Assembly: GCF_002300555.2 (NCBI RefSeq)
Contig: NZ_NTHN02000001.1
Span: forward strand, 1-64,000
Source of the DNA: Alloyangia mangrovi
GTDB taxonomy: Bacteria; Pseudomonadota; Alphaproteobacteria; Rhodobacterales; Rhodobacteraceae
Reading direction: 5' to 3'
DNA length: 64,000 nt
Below the pieces are notes generated by a model. The model did no database searches. It had not been told where the DNA came from and saw nothing but the letters and a program-made list of their open reading frames with translations. The translations under genes were made by a program, and so were the position numbers. Positions 15,252 to 25,147 of the stretch are shown here, in pieces; the first letter of the stretch is position 1; each line of letters opens with the position of its first letter.

Positions 15252-17548
15252 ACGACGATCCTCACCGGCGTGCCCTTGTAGGCGGGGGTCTGCGAGTTCT
15301 TCTCGTGGTACCCGAGCGGCACCAGCGGGTTGAGCTCGGGATAGTAGCCGGCAATGCAGCCGTCGGGCAAATCGTAGGGGGTGACCGCGAAGCCCTCGAC
15401 CCGGCGCGTCACGCCGTCGGCGATGGCGGTCTCCAGAGCGACCTTCTGGCCCTCGCTAAGACCGAGCCGGACCAGTTCGCGACGGTTTATCATGACAATC
15501 TCGCGCCCGCCGCTCAGCCCGCGCAGCCGGTCGGAGAAGCCGTAGATCGTGGTGTTGAACTGATCGTTCGAGCGCAGGGTGATCAGCGTCATCACGTCGT
15601 CGCCCTCAGGCGCCTCGCCGAGCGCCGAAAGCGTGGTGGGGGCGGTGAACTGCGCCTTGCCGCTCTCGGTTTTCCAGGTCCGGTCACGGGCAGGATTTCC
15701 CCGGTAGAAGCCGCCGGGCTGCATCAGGCGGGTGTTGAAGTCGGCGAAGTCGTCGGGGAAGGTCTGCGCGATGAGATCGCGGACCCGGTCGTAATTCGCT
15801 GTCCAGCCGTCCCAGTCGAGCCGGGGATTTTCGCGGAGGGTGGCCTTGGCCATCCCGGCGACGATGGCCAGTTCAGAGCGCACGTCTTCCGAAGGCGGCT
15901 CGGCCCGGCCCAGCGAGCCGTAGATATGCGAGAAGGTGTCCTCCATCGACACGGCCTGCGGGCCGCTCGCCTGAAGGTCGCGGTCGGTGCGGCCGAGGCA
16001 GGGCAGGATGTAGCTGACCTGCCCGGGCACGAGGTGCGAGCGGTTGAGCTTGGTGGCCACATGCACGGTGAGGCGCAGGTTTGGCCAGGCCGCTTCCATA
16101 CGGACGCGGTCGGGCAGGGCGCGGACGAGGTTGCCGCCGAGCGAGACCAGCGCCTCGACGCGGCCATCGAGGATGCCCTCGCAGGCATGCACGGCGTTCA
16201 GGCCATCGCGGGAGGGGGGCTCGATACCGAAGAGCGCGCGCAGCTTGTCGGCCGGCATGTGCTTGGACTTCTCGCCGATGCCCACGGTGCGCTGCCCCTG
16301 CACGTTGGAATGGCCCCGGACCGGCGAGATGCCGGCGCCGGGCTTGCCGATATTGCCGCGCATGAGGAGCAGGTTGCACAGCATCCCCAGGTTGAGCCAG
16401 CCGTTGACATGTTGCGTCATGCCCATGCCGTAGATGCCGATGGCCCTGTCCGCCGAGAGGTAGATTTCCGCCGCCTCGCGGATCATCGCCTCGGTCAGCC
16501 CTGAATGCCGCTCGATCTCGGGCCAGAGGGTGGCGCGGACGGTCTTCTCGGTCTCGGCAAAGCCGGTGGTCTCGGCCGCGATGAAGGCGTGATCGAGCAC
16601 GGTGCCGGGGGCGGCGTCCTCGGCCTCGAGCACGCATTTCATCAGGCCGGCAATCACCGCGATGTCGCCGCCGGGGCGGAGCTGGTAATATTTCTCGGAG
16701 ATCCGCGTCGGCTTGCCGAGGGTCATCTGCCCGGGGCTCTGCGGATCGGCGAATTCGATGAGCCCGCGCTCGCGCACGGGGTTGAAGGTCACGATCCGGC
16801 AGCCCCGCTGCACAGCGGCCTTCAGCACGTGCAGGAAGCGCGGGCTGTTGCTGCCGGTGTTCTGGCCGAAGAAGAAGATCGTGTCGCAGGTCTCGAAGTC
16901 GTCGAGCGTGCAGGTGCCGACCGGCGTGCCGATGAAGGTCTCGAGGTTCACGCTGGTGGTCTCGTGGCACATGTTCGAGCTTTGCGGAAGGTTCTGGTGG
17001 CCCATCGCCCGGGCGAAGAGCGCATAGAGGTATGAGGCCTCGAGCCCGGCGTGGCCGGAGGCGTAGAAGACGGCGCGCTCGGGGGACATGCCGCGCAACT
17101 CGCGTCCGATCTCGGCGAAGGCCGTGTCCCAGCTCACCGGCGCGTAGCGGTCGAGCCCGGGATCGTAGCGCAGCGGCTCGGTCAGGCGTCCAGATTTCTC
17201 GAGGTCATGGTCGTGCCAGTCGCGCAGTTCGGTGACGCTGTGACGGGCGAAGAACGCGGCGTCGGCGCGGTTGCGGTCGAGCTCCCAGAGCGTCGCCTTG
17301 GCGCCGTTCTCGCAGAACTCGAAGGTGTTGGGTTTGGCGGGCTTGGCCCAGGCGCAGGAGGAGCACATGACCCCGCCGGGCTTGTTGAGCGAGCCGAGGA
17401 TCCTGGCAGCCACCGCCGAGACGCCGGTCTCGCCCGCCACCCGGGCCACGCCCTTGAGCGAGCCCCAGCCGCCCGCGGGATCGGTGTCATGGGGGGTGTC
17501 CGGGTCCTGCGACACCGCGCGGCCGGGGTCGGGGGGGAAGCCTGTCAT
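15248..17548 (-). CDS. FdhF/YdeP-family molybdopterin oxidoreductase (formate dehydrogenase alpha-like)
   Basis: This 766-aa protein belongs to the bis-MGD oxidoreductases of the FdhF/YdeP group. Near the N-terminus it keeps CSSCAWAKP with only part of the usual 4Fe-4S ligand set, as in YdeP. It has Mo-cofactor stretches (SNMCHETTSVNLETFIG, FFGQNTGSNSPR, GMGMTQHVNGWLN) and a C-terminal molydopterin-binding domain. No Tat signal is evident, so it is cytoplasmic. The physiological reaction of this group is not established. The start is uncertain: the ATG at 17552 has the better spacing to AGGAG, but its frame joins this one only if the seven-base run at 17531-17537 is one base too long. No electron-transfer subunit is encoded nearby. 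Confidence 0.85.
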   Translation of the reverse strand: MTGFPPDPGRAVSQDPDTPHDTDPAGGWGSLKGVARVAGETGVSAVAARILGSLNKPGGVMCSSCAWAKPAKPNTFEFCENGAKATLWELDRNRADAAFFARHSVTELRDWHDHDLEKSGRLTEPLRYDPGLDRYAPVSWDTAFAEIGRELRGMSPERAVFYASGHAGLEASYLYALFARAMGHQNLPQSSNMCHETTSVNLETFIGTPVGTCTLDDFETCDTIFFFGQNTGSNSPRFLHVLKAAVQRGCRIVTFNPVRERGLIEFADPQSPGQMTLGKPTRISEKYYQLRPGGDIAVIAGLMKCVLEAEDAAPGTVLDHAFIAAETTGFAETEKTVRATLWPEIERHSGLTEAMIREAAEIYLSADRAIGIYGMGMTQHVNGWLNLGMLCNLLLMRGNIGKPGAGISPVRGHSNVQGQRTVGIGEKSKHMPADKLRALFGIEPPSRDGLNAVHACEGILDGRVEALVSLGGNLVRALPDRVRMEAAWPNLRLTVHVATKLNRSHLVPGQVSYILPCLGRTDRDLQASGPQAVSMEDTFSHIYGSLGRAEPPSEDVRSELAIVAGMAKATLRENPRLDWDGWTANYDRVRDLIAQTFPDDFADFNTRLMQPGGFYRGNPARDRTWKTESGKAQFTAPTTLSALGEAPEGDDVMTLITLRSNDQFNTTIYGFSDRLRGLSGGREIVMINRRELVRLGLSEGQKVALETAIADGVTRRVEGFAVTPYDLPDGCIAGYYPELNPLVPLGYHEKNSQTPAYKGTPVRIVV

Positions 17549-17552
17549 CCAT

Positions 17553-17863
17553 GGGAGCGCTCCTGTGATCTTGGGGATCGTGGGGTCTGCCGGGGTAACG
17601 GGGCGCGCGGGGGGTGCGTTCCGCCGGTTGCGGGGATGTGAACGCGGGCCGGGGGCTTGGGGGCAGATATCCCTAGGGTTGAATATCTTGCTTGTGGAAT
17701 TCGACTCCGGTGACGGAGTTTTTGCGGAACCAACGGTGGCGCGACGGGGTTGCTCGTGCGGATCGTCCGGCCGGTCAGATCATTCCAGACACACCCAGTG
17801 GCGAGGGGCCCTCTCGGGGCGCCGCGCATGGGGCTGTGTCATGACCTGATGGGGCCTCTTGAG
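17553..17863. other. Divergent promoter region between fdhF-like gene and glgC
   Basis: No gene is seen. A stretch around 17670-17725 is relatively AT-rich and probably contains the promoters. It also contains a compact terminator-like hairpin at 17704-17723 facing glgC. Confidence 0.5.
17704..17723 (+). terminator. Terminator-like hairpin in the glgC leader region
   Basis: ACTCCG (17704-17709), a GTGA tetraloop and CGGAGT (17714-17719) are followed by TTTT, the only hairpin in the window with a T tract. It faces glgC about 140 bp upstream of the start, so it could act as a leader attenuator if the promoter is further upstream. Confidence 0.4.
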
Positions 17864-19076
17864 ATGCGTAGTTCCTCTGCTCAGCCGAGCATCCGAATTT
17901 CCGACCTTCCCGATCTCCATGACCTTCGCGTCGAGCGCTGCATGCCGGTGCTGCTTGCGGGGGGGGCGTGGCTCGCGCCTGCACGAGCTGACCGACCGGC
18001 AGTGCAAGCCGGCGGTGGCCTTTGGCTCGGGCGAGGGGCGGATCGTCGATTTCATTCTCGCCGCGCTGGCGCGGGCCGGGTTCCCGAGCCTGTTCGTCGC
18101 CACCCAGTACCGGCCGCGCGACCTGTCGCGCCACCTCGAGGACCGCTGGGCGCATCACTTCCCGCGGGGTATCCTGCAGCGTGACGGCGCCGCGCTTGGT
18201 CCCTGCGGCTATCGCGGCACCGCCGATGCGGTGCGGCAGACGGCGACGCTGCTTGATGCCCATGCGCCGCGCGAGGTGATGATCCTCTCGGGTGACCACG
18301 TTCTGGACCTCGACCTGCGGGCGCTGCTGGCGCACCACCGCGCGCAGGGCCGCGCCGCAACCGTGGTTGCCACCGCGGTGCCGCGGCACGAGGCGCGCGG
18401 CTTCGGGGTCTTCGAGGAGGGGCCGGACGGGCGGGTGATCGGCTTTGCCGAGAAGCCCGCGCGGCCAACCCCCATGCGCGACGACCCGGAGCAGGCGTTG
18501 GCCTCGGCGGGACTATACGTCTTCGACTGGATCTGGCTGAAGGCCGCGCTGCGCGCGGATGCCGAGCGGGAGGAGACGCGCCACGATTTCGGCCATGACA
18601 TCCTGCCGATGGCGATGGATGCGGGCGAGCTGTCGGTCTGGCGGATGCCGAAGACCGCGCCGGGGCAGGGGGCCTATTGGCGCGACGTCGGCACGCTGGA
18701 CGCCTATCGCCGCAGCCAGCTCGACTTTGCCGGGGTCGAGCTGCCGGTGCCGCTGCCGCCGACCATGCGCCGGCCGGTGACCTTTGCCCGCGACAGCGCG
18801 CTCGAGGGCAGCGTGCTGCTGCCGGGTGCCTTGGTGGGGCGCCGCTGCCACCTGCGTGACACCATCGTCGGCCCGGGCGTGCGCCTGCCCGACGGATTCC
18901 ACGCCGGGATCGATGCCGAGGAGGATGCCCGCTGGTTCCGTCGCAGCAGCGGTGGCACACTGCTTATCACCGCCGAGATGATGAGCCGGCGGGAAACGGC
19001 GCTGCGGCGTCCCGCCGCGCGCGCCCTGTTCCGGCACCCGCCGCAGATGGCCGCTGCCCCGGCCGTGGAGAGCTGA
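17864..19076 (+). pseudogene. glgC: Glucose-1-phosphate adenylyltransferase-like protein (one frameshift, probably an assembly error)
   Basis: ADP-glucose pyrophosphorylase makes the glucosyl donor for glycogen. The nucleotidyltransferase signature is split at a run of eight G (17959-17966). Removing one G gives MPVLLAGGRGSRLHELTDRQ, the canonical P-loop-like site, followed by KPAVAFG. The rest shows YRGTADAVRQ, ILSGDHVLDLD, GFAEKP and YWRDVGTLDAY, and ends in a left-handed beta-helix-type tail. The corrected protein is about 403 aa. ATG 17864 in the upstream frame is the likely start. It lies one base before glgX. Some positions near the allosteric region differ from standard GlgC (LHELTDRQCK), so it is a divergent paralog. 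Confidence 0.85.
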
Positions 19077-19077
19077 G

Positions 19078-21135
19078 ATGATCGACCCCCGTGACGTGAC
19101 CATCGACCCCGCGCGCTCGCGTCCGGACCAGCTGGGCGCCCGCTGCGACGACGAGGGCACCAATTTCGCCCTCTTCTCGGACCATGCCGAGGCGGTGGAG
19201 CTGTGTCTCTTCGATGCGGCGGGGGAGGAGGAGATGGCGCGGCTGGAGCTGCCGCGCGCCGAGGGCGGCATCTTCTTCGGCTATTGCCCCGATCTGGGGC
19301 CGGGGCAGGCCTATGGCTACCGGGTGCACGGGCCGTTCAATCCCGAGGAGGGGCACCGCTTCAACCCGCACAAGCTGCTGCTTGATCCCTATGCCATGGC
19401 TGCGCGCGGGAAGCTGATCTGGGACGATGCGCTTTACGGCTACCCGGTGGGCGGTTCGGACCTCGAGCTCGACACCCGCGACAGCGCGCCCTTCATGCCC
19501 AAGGCGGTGGTCGCCGACCCGGTCTTCGACTGGGAGGCGGATGCCGCGCCGCAGGTGCGCTGGCAGGACACGGTGATCTACGAAGCCCATGTGAAGGGGC
19601 TGACCATGCGTCATCCGGGCGTGGTGCAGGCCGATCGGGGGACCTTCCGCGCGCTGGCCTCGGCGCCGATCATCGAGCACCTGCAGAAACTCGGGGTCAC
19701 GACGATCGAGCTCTTGCCGGTCCACGCCATGGTGCAGGACCGCCATCTGATCGAGAAGGGGCTGCGCAACTACTGGGGCTACAACACGCTCGGCTTCTTC
19801 GCGCCCAACCGCAGCTATCTTGCCACCGAGGACGTGGGCGAGGTGCGCGCCGCGGTGAAGCGCTTCCACGCCGCCGGGATCGAGGTGATCCTCGACGTCG
19901 TCTACAACCACACCGCCGAGGGCAACGAGCTTGGCCCGACGCTGTCGTTCAAGGGCATCGACAACGCCAGCTACTACCTGCTGTCGCCCGAGAACCGGCG
20001 CCACGGGTTCGACACCACCGGCACCGGCAACACGCTCAACGTGGCGCACCCGATGGTGCTGCGCATGGTGATGGACAGCCTGCGCTACTGGGTCGAGGCG
20101 TTTCACGTCGACGGCTTCCGCTTCGACCTGGCCTCGACGCTGGCGCGCGAGCCCGAGGGGTTCGAGCGCGAGGGGGCGTTCTTCAACGCAATCCGGCAGG
20201 ACCCGGTGCTGAGCCAGGTCAAGCTGATCGCCGAGCCCTGGGACGTGGGCGAGGGCGGCTACCAGGTTGGCGGCTTCCCCTGGCCCTTCCGCGAGTGGAA
20301 CGACAAGTTCCGCGATGACGTGCGCAGCTTCTGGCGGCGCGAGCCGGGCAAGCTGTCGGCCCTTTCGGAGCGGCTGATGGGCAGCCCGGTGCAGTTCGAC
20401 CATTCGCACCGGCCGGCGACCTCCTCGGTGAATTTCATCGCCGCGCATGACGGGTTCACCCTGTGGGACACGGTGTCGTTCAACGACAAGCACAACGAGG
20501 CCAATGGCGAGGATGGGCGCGATGGCCACGGCAACAACCTCTCGGACAACATGGGCCATGAGGGAACAACCGACGATGTCGGCATCGAGGCCGCCCGGGT
20601 GCGACGGGTGAAGGGCCTGCTGGCGACGCTCTTCGTCTCGCACGGCGTGCCGATGCTGCTGGCGGGTGACGAGATGGGCCAGACGCAGGGCGGCAACAAC
20701 AACGCCTATTGCCAGGACAATGAGACCACATGGATCGACTGGGAGGCGGCCCGGCCGGAGCTGGTCGGTACGGTCTCGGCGCTGACCGCGCTGCGCCGCG
20801 AGTGGCGCGGCCATCTTGCGCCCTATGGCTTCTGGCCGCGCCCCGAGGCCACCGAGAGCGTCTGGCTGCATCCCGAGGGGTGGCAGATGTCGGCGAAGGA
20901 CTGGGGCGATGCGGGGCTCTATGCCTTTGGCCTGCGGCACCATCAGGAGGAGTGTCCGGACCTGCTGATCCTGGTCAACGGCGGCGAGGCCTGCACCTTC
21001 ACGCTGCCCGAGGGCAGCTGGGAGCTGATTCTCGACACCGCGCGCGCGGAGGTGAGCTGCGCCGAGGCGCCCGGCGGCAGCTTCACCGTCGAGGCGCAGG
21101 CGGTGGCGGTGCTCCGCGATCGTGCTGGGAGCTGA
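19078..21135 (+). CDS. glgX: Glycogen debranching enzyme GlgX (GH13)
   Basis: GlgX hydrolyses alpha-1,6 branches of phosphorylase-limited glycogen. The 685-aa protein has an N-terminal CBM48/isoamylase-N domain (EGTNFALFSDHAEAVELCLFD region, residues about 20-40) and the GH13 motifs DVVYNH, DGFRFDLAS (nucleophile Asp), EPWDVG (acid/base Glu) and the later HD of FIAAHDGFT. It starts one base after glgC. The rest of the usual glycogen operon (glgP, glgB, glgA, pgm) is absent from this window. Confidence 0.93.
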   Translation: MIDPRDVTIDPARSRPDQLGARCDDEGTNFALFSDHAEAVELCLFDAAGEEEMARLELPRAEGGIFFGYCPDLGPGQAYGYRVHGPFNPEEGHRFNPHKLLLDPYAMAARGKLIWDDALYGYPVGGSDLELDTRDSAPFMPKAVVADPVFDWEADAAPQVRWQDTVIYEAHVKGLTMRHPGVVQADRGTFRALASAPIIEHLQKLGVTTIELLPVHAMVQDRHLIEKGLRNYWGYNTLGFFAPNRSYLATEDVGEVRAAVKRFHAAGIEVILDVVYNHTAEGNELGPTLSFKGIDNASYYLLSPENRRHGFDTTGTGNTLNVAHPMVLRMVMDSLRYWVEAFHVDGFRFDLASTLAREPEGFEREGAFFNAIRQDPVLSQVKLIAEPWDVGEGGYQVGGFPWPFREWNDKFRDDVRSFWRREPGKLSALSERLMGSPVQFDHSHRPATSSVNFIAAHDGFTLWDTVSFNDKHNEANGEDGRDGHGNNLSDNMGHEGTTDDVGIEAARVRRVKGLLATLFVSHGVPMLLAGDEMGQTQGGNNNAYCQDNETTWIDWEAARPELVGTVSALTALRREWRGHLAPYGFWPRPEATESVWLHPEGWQMSAKDWGDAGLYAFGLRHHQEECPDLLILVNGGEACTFTLPEGSWELILDTARAEVSCAEAPGGSFTVEAQAVAVLRDRAGS

Positions 21136-21185
21136 ACCGGCAGGAAGGAACCCGTCCGCCGTGCGAGCCGTTGGAGGGAGGGGCG

Positions 21186-21737
21186 ATGCCCATCGCCCAA
21201 GCCCACGCCACCTTCAAGCAAGAGAGCCACATGCGGACACGATTCACGGTGAACGGCGAGGCCCGCGAGGTCGAGCACGATACGCGCACCACCCTTCTCG
21301 ACGCCCTGAGAGACCAGCTCGGGCTGACCGGCACCAAGAAGGGCTGCGACCATGGCCAATGCGGCGCCTGCACGGTTCTGCTCAACGGCAAGCGGGTGAA
21401 CTCCTGCCTCTGCCTCGCCGCCATGCACGAGGGCGACGAGGTGACCACCATCGAGGGGCTCGGCAGCCCCGAGGCGCTGAACGCGCTGCAGAAGGCCTTT
21501 GTCGCCAAGGACGGCTACCAGTGCGGCTTCTGCACGCCGGGGCAGATCGTCTCGGCCACCGCGATGCTCGAGGAGCTGCGGGCGGGGGACCCGTCGTTCG
21601 CCTCGGCCTCGCTGGAGGGGGAGATGCCGCTGGATGACGCCGAGATCGCCGAGCGGATGAGCGGCAACCTCTGCCGCTGCTCGGCTTATCCGCTGATCCG
21701 CGAGGCCATCGCCATGGCCGCGGAGGTGAAGTCATGA
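21186..21737 (+). CDS. Aldehyde oxidoreductase 2Fe-2S subunit (PaoA/YagT type)
   Basis: The product is about 183 aa. It carries a plant-ferredoxin-type 2Fe-2S domain ([18 protein letters not shown], next Cys in NSCLCLA) and the second 2Fe-2S four-helix domain ([12 protein letters not shown] and GNLCRCSAY), as in all xanthine-oxidase-family small subunits. ATG 21186 follows a strong GGAGGGAGGGG site; ATG 21231 is an alternative that would remove 15 residues. No Tat signal is seen, unlike E. coli PaoA, so the complex may be cytoplasmic. Its stop overlaps the next start as ATGA. Confidence 0.93.
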   Translation: MPIAQAHATFKQESHMRTRFTVNGEAREVEHDTRTTLLDALRDQLGLTGTKKGCDHGQCGACTVLLNGKRVNSCLCLAAMHEGDEVTTIEGLGSPEALNALQKAFVAKDGYQCGFCTPGQIVSATAMLEELRAGDPSFASASLEGEMPLDDAEIAERMSGNLCRCSAYPLIREAIAMAAEVKS

Positions 21738-22756
21738 GGGACTTCGAGTACAGCCGGGCCGAGACGCTTTCGGGTGCCGCGGGGCAGATCGGCGAGGGCG
21801 CGAGCGTCGTCGCCGGGGGCACCAACCTGCTCGACCTGATGAAAATCCAGGTGATGTCCCCGGCGCGGCTGGTCGACATCTCGCGGATCGGCGAGCTGCA
21901 GGGGATCTCGGATGACGGGGAGGGCCTGCGCATCGGCGCCTTGGCGACCAATTCCGAGCTGGCGGCGGATGGGCGCATCCGCAGCGGCTGGCCGCTGCTG
22001 TCGCGCGCCATTCTGGCGGGCGCCTCGGCGCAGATCCGCAACAAGGCCACCACCGGTGGCAACCTGCTGCAGCGCACGCGATGCCCGTATTTCTACGACA
22101 CCGCCATGGCCTGCAACAAGCGCAGCCCCGGCGAAGGCTGCGCGGCGCAAGAGGGCGTGGGGCGCATGCTGGCGATCTTCGGCACATCCGAGCATTGCCT
22201 TGCGGCGCATCCCTCGGACATGGCGGTGGCACTGACGGCGCTGCGGGCCGAGGTGGAGATCCGTTCGAAGGAGGGTGAGACGCGGCGCCTGCCGGTGACC
22301 GAGCTTTACCGGCTCCCCGGCGACCGGCCTGACCTGGAGACCGTGCTGGCGCCGGGCGAGATCATCACTGCCGTGCGGCTGCCGGCGCCGATGGCGGAGA
22401 CGCGGCAGGTCTACAGCAAGGTGCGCGACCGCGCCTCCTATGCCTTCGCGTTGGTCTCTGTGGCTGCCGTGGTGCAGATGGACGGGGATCGCATCGGCTC
22501 GGCCTCGCTGGCCTTTGGCGGCGTCGCGCCGAGGCCCTGGACCGACCCGGAGGTGGATCAGGCGCTGGTCGGGGCGGCCCCGGGTGATGAGGCTTTCGGC
22601 AATGCCGCCGATGTACTGGTCGCGCAGGCGCAGTGCCATCCCGACACAGAGTTCAAGAAGCCGCTGTTGCGGCGCACCCTGATCGCCGCGCTGCGCGAGG
22701 CCACCGGACTGGCCGAAACCGCGACAGGCGCCAGCACCGCGAGGATCCCGGCATGA
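21734..22756 (+). CDS. Aldehyde oxidoreductase FAD-binding subunit with Fe-S insert (PaoB/YagS type)
   Basis: This 340-aa subunit passes electrons from the Fe-S subunit to FAD. The FAD site shows [13 protein letters not shown] and [19 protein letters not shown]. Right after it lies a four-cysteine insert ([11 protein letters not shown], then a Cys in GEGCAAQEG) corresponding to the extra 4Fe-4S cluster of PaoB, which ordinary xanthine dehydrogenase FAD subunits lack. It overlaps both neighbours as ATGA, forming a strictly coupled operon. Confidence 0.92.
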   Translation: MRDFEYSRAETLSGAAGQIGEGASVVAGGTNLLDLMKIQVMSPARLVDISRIGELQGISDDGEGLRIGALATNSELAADGRIRSGWPLLSRAILAGASAQIRNKATTGGNLLQRTRCPYFYDTAMACNKRSPGEGCAAQEGVGRMLAIFGTSEHCLAAHPSDMAVALTALRAEVEIRSKEGETRRLPVTELYRLPGDRPDLETVLAPGEIITAVRLPAPMAETRQVYSKVRDRASYAFALVSVAAVVQMDGDRIGSASLAFGGVAPRPWTDPEVDQALVGAAPGDEAFGNAADVLVAQAQCHPDTEFKKPLLRRTLIAALREATGLAETATGASTARIPA

Positions 22757-24948
22757 CCAAGACCTTCCGCATGAACGAGGCGCAGCCGCGCCTTCTCGAC
22801 GAGACCGGACAGGGCATCGTTGGCGCTCCGCTCGATCGCCCCGAGGGGCCCAAGAAGGTCTCGGGCCGGGCGCATTACGCCGCTGACGGGCTGCCCGAGG
22901 GGGCGGCGCAGGGCGTGCTGGTGCGCGCCACGATTGCTCGCGGCCGGATCACCGGCATCGATGAGGACTCGGTGTCGGGGCTCGAGGGGGTGATCGGCGT
23001 CTTCCACGGCCCCGAGTTCCTGCGCAACCCGGCGCAGGGCATGGCAGGCGAGGCCCCGGTGCAGCCCGGTGGCGAGGTGCACTACCACGGCCAGCCGATC
23101 GCGCTGGTGGTGGCCGAGAGCTTCGAGGCGGCGCGCGACGCGGCGCAGCGGCTTGTCGTGACCTACGAGGCCGAGGCGGGCGTGGTAACCGATCCCGCCC
23201 GCAGCGAGGAGCTGGAGCAGGACGATCCCGAGACCGCCGGTGATTTCGAAGCCGCGTTTGCCGCGGCAGAGGTGACGCTCGACCGCAGCTACACGACCCC
23301 GGCGCAGGCTGCCGCCGCGATGGAACCCCACGCGGCTCTGGCCGAGTGGGAGGGGGATGAGCTGACGCTGCGCGGCGCGCTGCAGATGCTGCGGTTCAAC
23401 AAGGAGGAGCTGGCGGATTCGCTCGGCATCCCGGCGGAGAAGGTGCGCATCCTCGCGCCCTACGTCGGGGGCGGTTTCGGCTCGAAGCTGGGCATCGGCC
23501 CGGAAGCGGTGGCCGCGGCGCTCGCGTCGCGCACGCTCGGGCGCCCGGTGCGCGTGGTGATGACCCGGCAGACCGTCTTCGACGCCGTGCTGCGCCGCAC
23601 CGAGACAAGCCAGCGCCTGCGCCTTGGCGCCGACAGGGATGGACGCCTGCGGGCGCTGTCGCACGATGACCGCGTGTCGAACATCCAAGGGGAGGGCTTC
23701 GCCGAGCCGGTGAGTCAGGCGTCGCAGTTCCTCTATGGTGCCGAGGGGCTCAGCTTTGCGCAGACATTGGCACGGGTCAGCCGGACGCCGGCGGGCTCGG
23801 TGCGTGCGCCGGGCGAGGCCGTGGGGATGCTGGCGCTCGAGCAGGCGATGGACGAGCTGGCCGAGATGCTGGAGATGTGCCCGGTTGCGCTGCGGCTGAA
23901 GAACCTGCCCGAGAAGAACCCGATGACCGGCCAGCCTTTCAGCGCCACGCGCCTTGGCGATTGCCTGCGCGAGGGGGCGGAGCGCTTCGGTTGGGATGCG
24001 CGCAAGCCGATGGGCAGCCGCCGCGAGGGCGAGTGGTACGTCGGCATGGGCATGGCCTCGGCGGCGCGCTCGAACATGCTGGTGAAATCCGCGGCGCGGG
24101 TGCGGCTGAGCGGAGAGGGCGCGGTGGTCGAGACCGATATGACCGACATCGGCACCGGCACCTATGCGATCCTCGGTCAGATCGCCGCCGAGATGCTGGG
24201 CTTGCCGGTCGAAAAGGTCGAGGTGCGCCTTGGCGACACCAGCTTCCCCGGGGCCTCGGGGTCCGGCGGTTCCTTCGGCGCCAACTCGGCGGGCTCGGCG
24301 ACCTTCCTTGCCGCCAAGGCGATCCGCGAGACGCTGGCCGGGCGCATGGGCTGCGGCCTGTCGGAGCTGACCCTTCAGGAAGGCATCGCCCGCGGCGGCA
24401 ACCGCGAGGTGCCGCTGGCGGAGCTCATCGAGGAGGAATTGGTCGAGGAGGCCAGCGTCGAGGCGGGTGACACCTCGGAGAGCCACTTCTCGTCGGGCTT
24501 CGGTGCGCATTTCGCCGAGGTGGCGGTGCATGCCTACACCGGCGAGGTCCGGGTGCGTCGCATGCTCGGCGTGATGGCCATGGGGCGGATCCTCAACGAG
24601 AAGACCGCGCGATCGCAGGCGCTTGGCGGGATGATCTGGGGGCTCGGCGCGGCACTGACCGAGGAGATGGCGCATGACCCGCGCACCGGCCACGTGGTGA
24701 GCCGCGATCTTGCCAACTACCACGTGCCCGCCCATGCCGACGTGCCGGGCGACATGACGGTGGTCTTCCTCGAAGAGCGCGACGACATGGCCAACCCGAT
24801 CCAGACCAAGGGTATTGGCGAGCTTGGCATTTCCGGCGCGGGGGCGGCGATCCTCAACGCGGTGCGCAATGCCTGCGGCGCGCGGGTCTACGACATGCCG
24901 GCGACGCCCGACCGGGTGATCGCGGCGATGGAAGCGGCGGGGTTCTGA
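22753..24948 (+). CDS. Aldehyde oxidoreductase molybdenum-binding subunit (PaoC/YagR type)
   Basis: This catalytic subunit of about 731 aa hydroxylates aldehydes to carboxylic acids, probably with a MCD-type cofactor. Visible landmarks are [48 protein letters not shown] and the catalytic Glu in [12 protein letters not shown] near the C-terminus. With the two upstream subunits it forms a complete heterotrimeric enzyme. The dedicated XdhC/PaoD-type maturation factor is not encoded in the window. The position downstream of glycogen genes is probably chance rather than pathway. Confidence 0.93.
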   Translation: MTKTFRMNEAQPRLLDETGQGIVGAPLDRPEGPKKVSGRAHYAADGLPEGAAQGVLVRATIARGRITGIDEDSVSGLEGVIGVFHGPEFLRNPAQGMAGEAPVQPGGEVHYHGQPIALVVAESFEAARDAAQRLVVTYEAEAGVVTDPARSEELEQDDPETAGDFEAAFAAAEVTLDRSYTTPAQAAAAMEPHAALAEWEGDELTLRGALQMLRFNKEELADSLGIPAEKVRILAPYVGGGFGSKLGIGPEAVAAALASRTLGRPVRVVMTRQTVFDAVLRRTETSQRLRLGADRDGRLRALSHDDRVSNIQGEGFAEPVSQASQFLYGAEGLSFAQTLARVSRTPAGSVRAPGEAVGMLALEQAMDELAEMLEMCPVALRLKNLPEKNPMTGQPFSATRLGDCLREGAERFGWDARKPMGSRREGEWYVGMGMASAARSNMLVKSAARVRLSGEGAVVETDMTDIGTGTYAILGQIAAEMLGLPVEKVEVRLGDTSFPGASGSGGSFGANSAGSATFLAAKAIRETLAGRMGCGLSELTLQEGIARGGNREVPLAELIEEELVEEASVEAGDTSESHFSSGFGAHFAEVAVHAYTGEVRVRRMLGVMAMGRILNEKTARSQALGGMIWGLGAALTEEMAHDPRTGHVVSRDLANYHVPAHADVPGDMTVVFLEERDDMANPIQTKGIGELGISGAGAAILNAVRNACGARVYDMPATPDRVIAAMEAAGF

Positions 24949-24965
24949 GCCGGGCGGATCGGCTG

Positions 24966-24995
24966 AAGGGGCGGGGGCGGAGGCTCTCGCCCCTT
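24966..24995 (+). terminator. Hairpin after the aldehyde oxidoreductase operon
   Basis: AAGGGGCG (24966-24973) pairs with CGCCCCTT (24988-24995) across a 14-nt loop, 18 bp past the stop. There is no long T tract. It probably marks the operon end. Confidence 0.45.
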
Positions 24996-25147
24996 GGTGC
25001 GCGCAGGCCTCAACGCCGGAACCACCCAGCCCTACGCAACGGAAGTCTTTGGAATCTCGGGGAAGGGCCTTTTGCGGCGGGGCTTGCCATTGACTCTGGG
25101 GCGACTAATTGGCTTACCTGCCGCATCATTCAGCACTGGGGTCCAAA

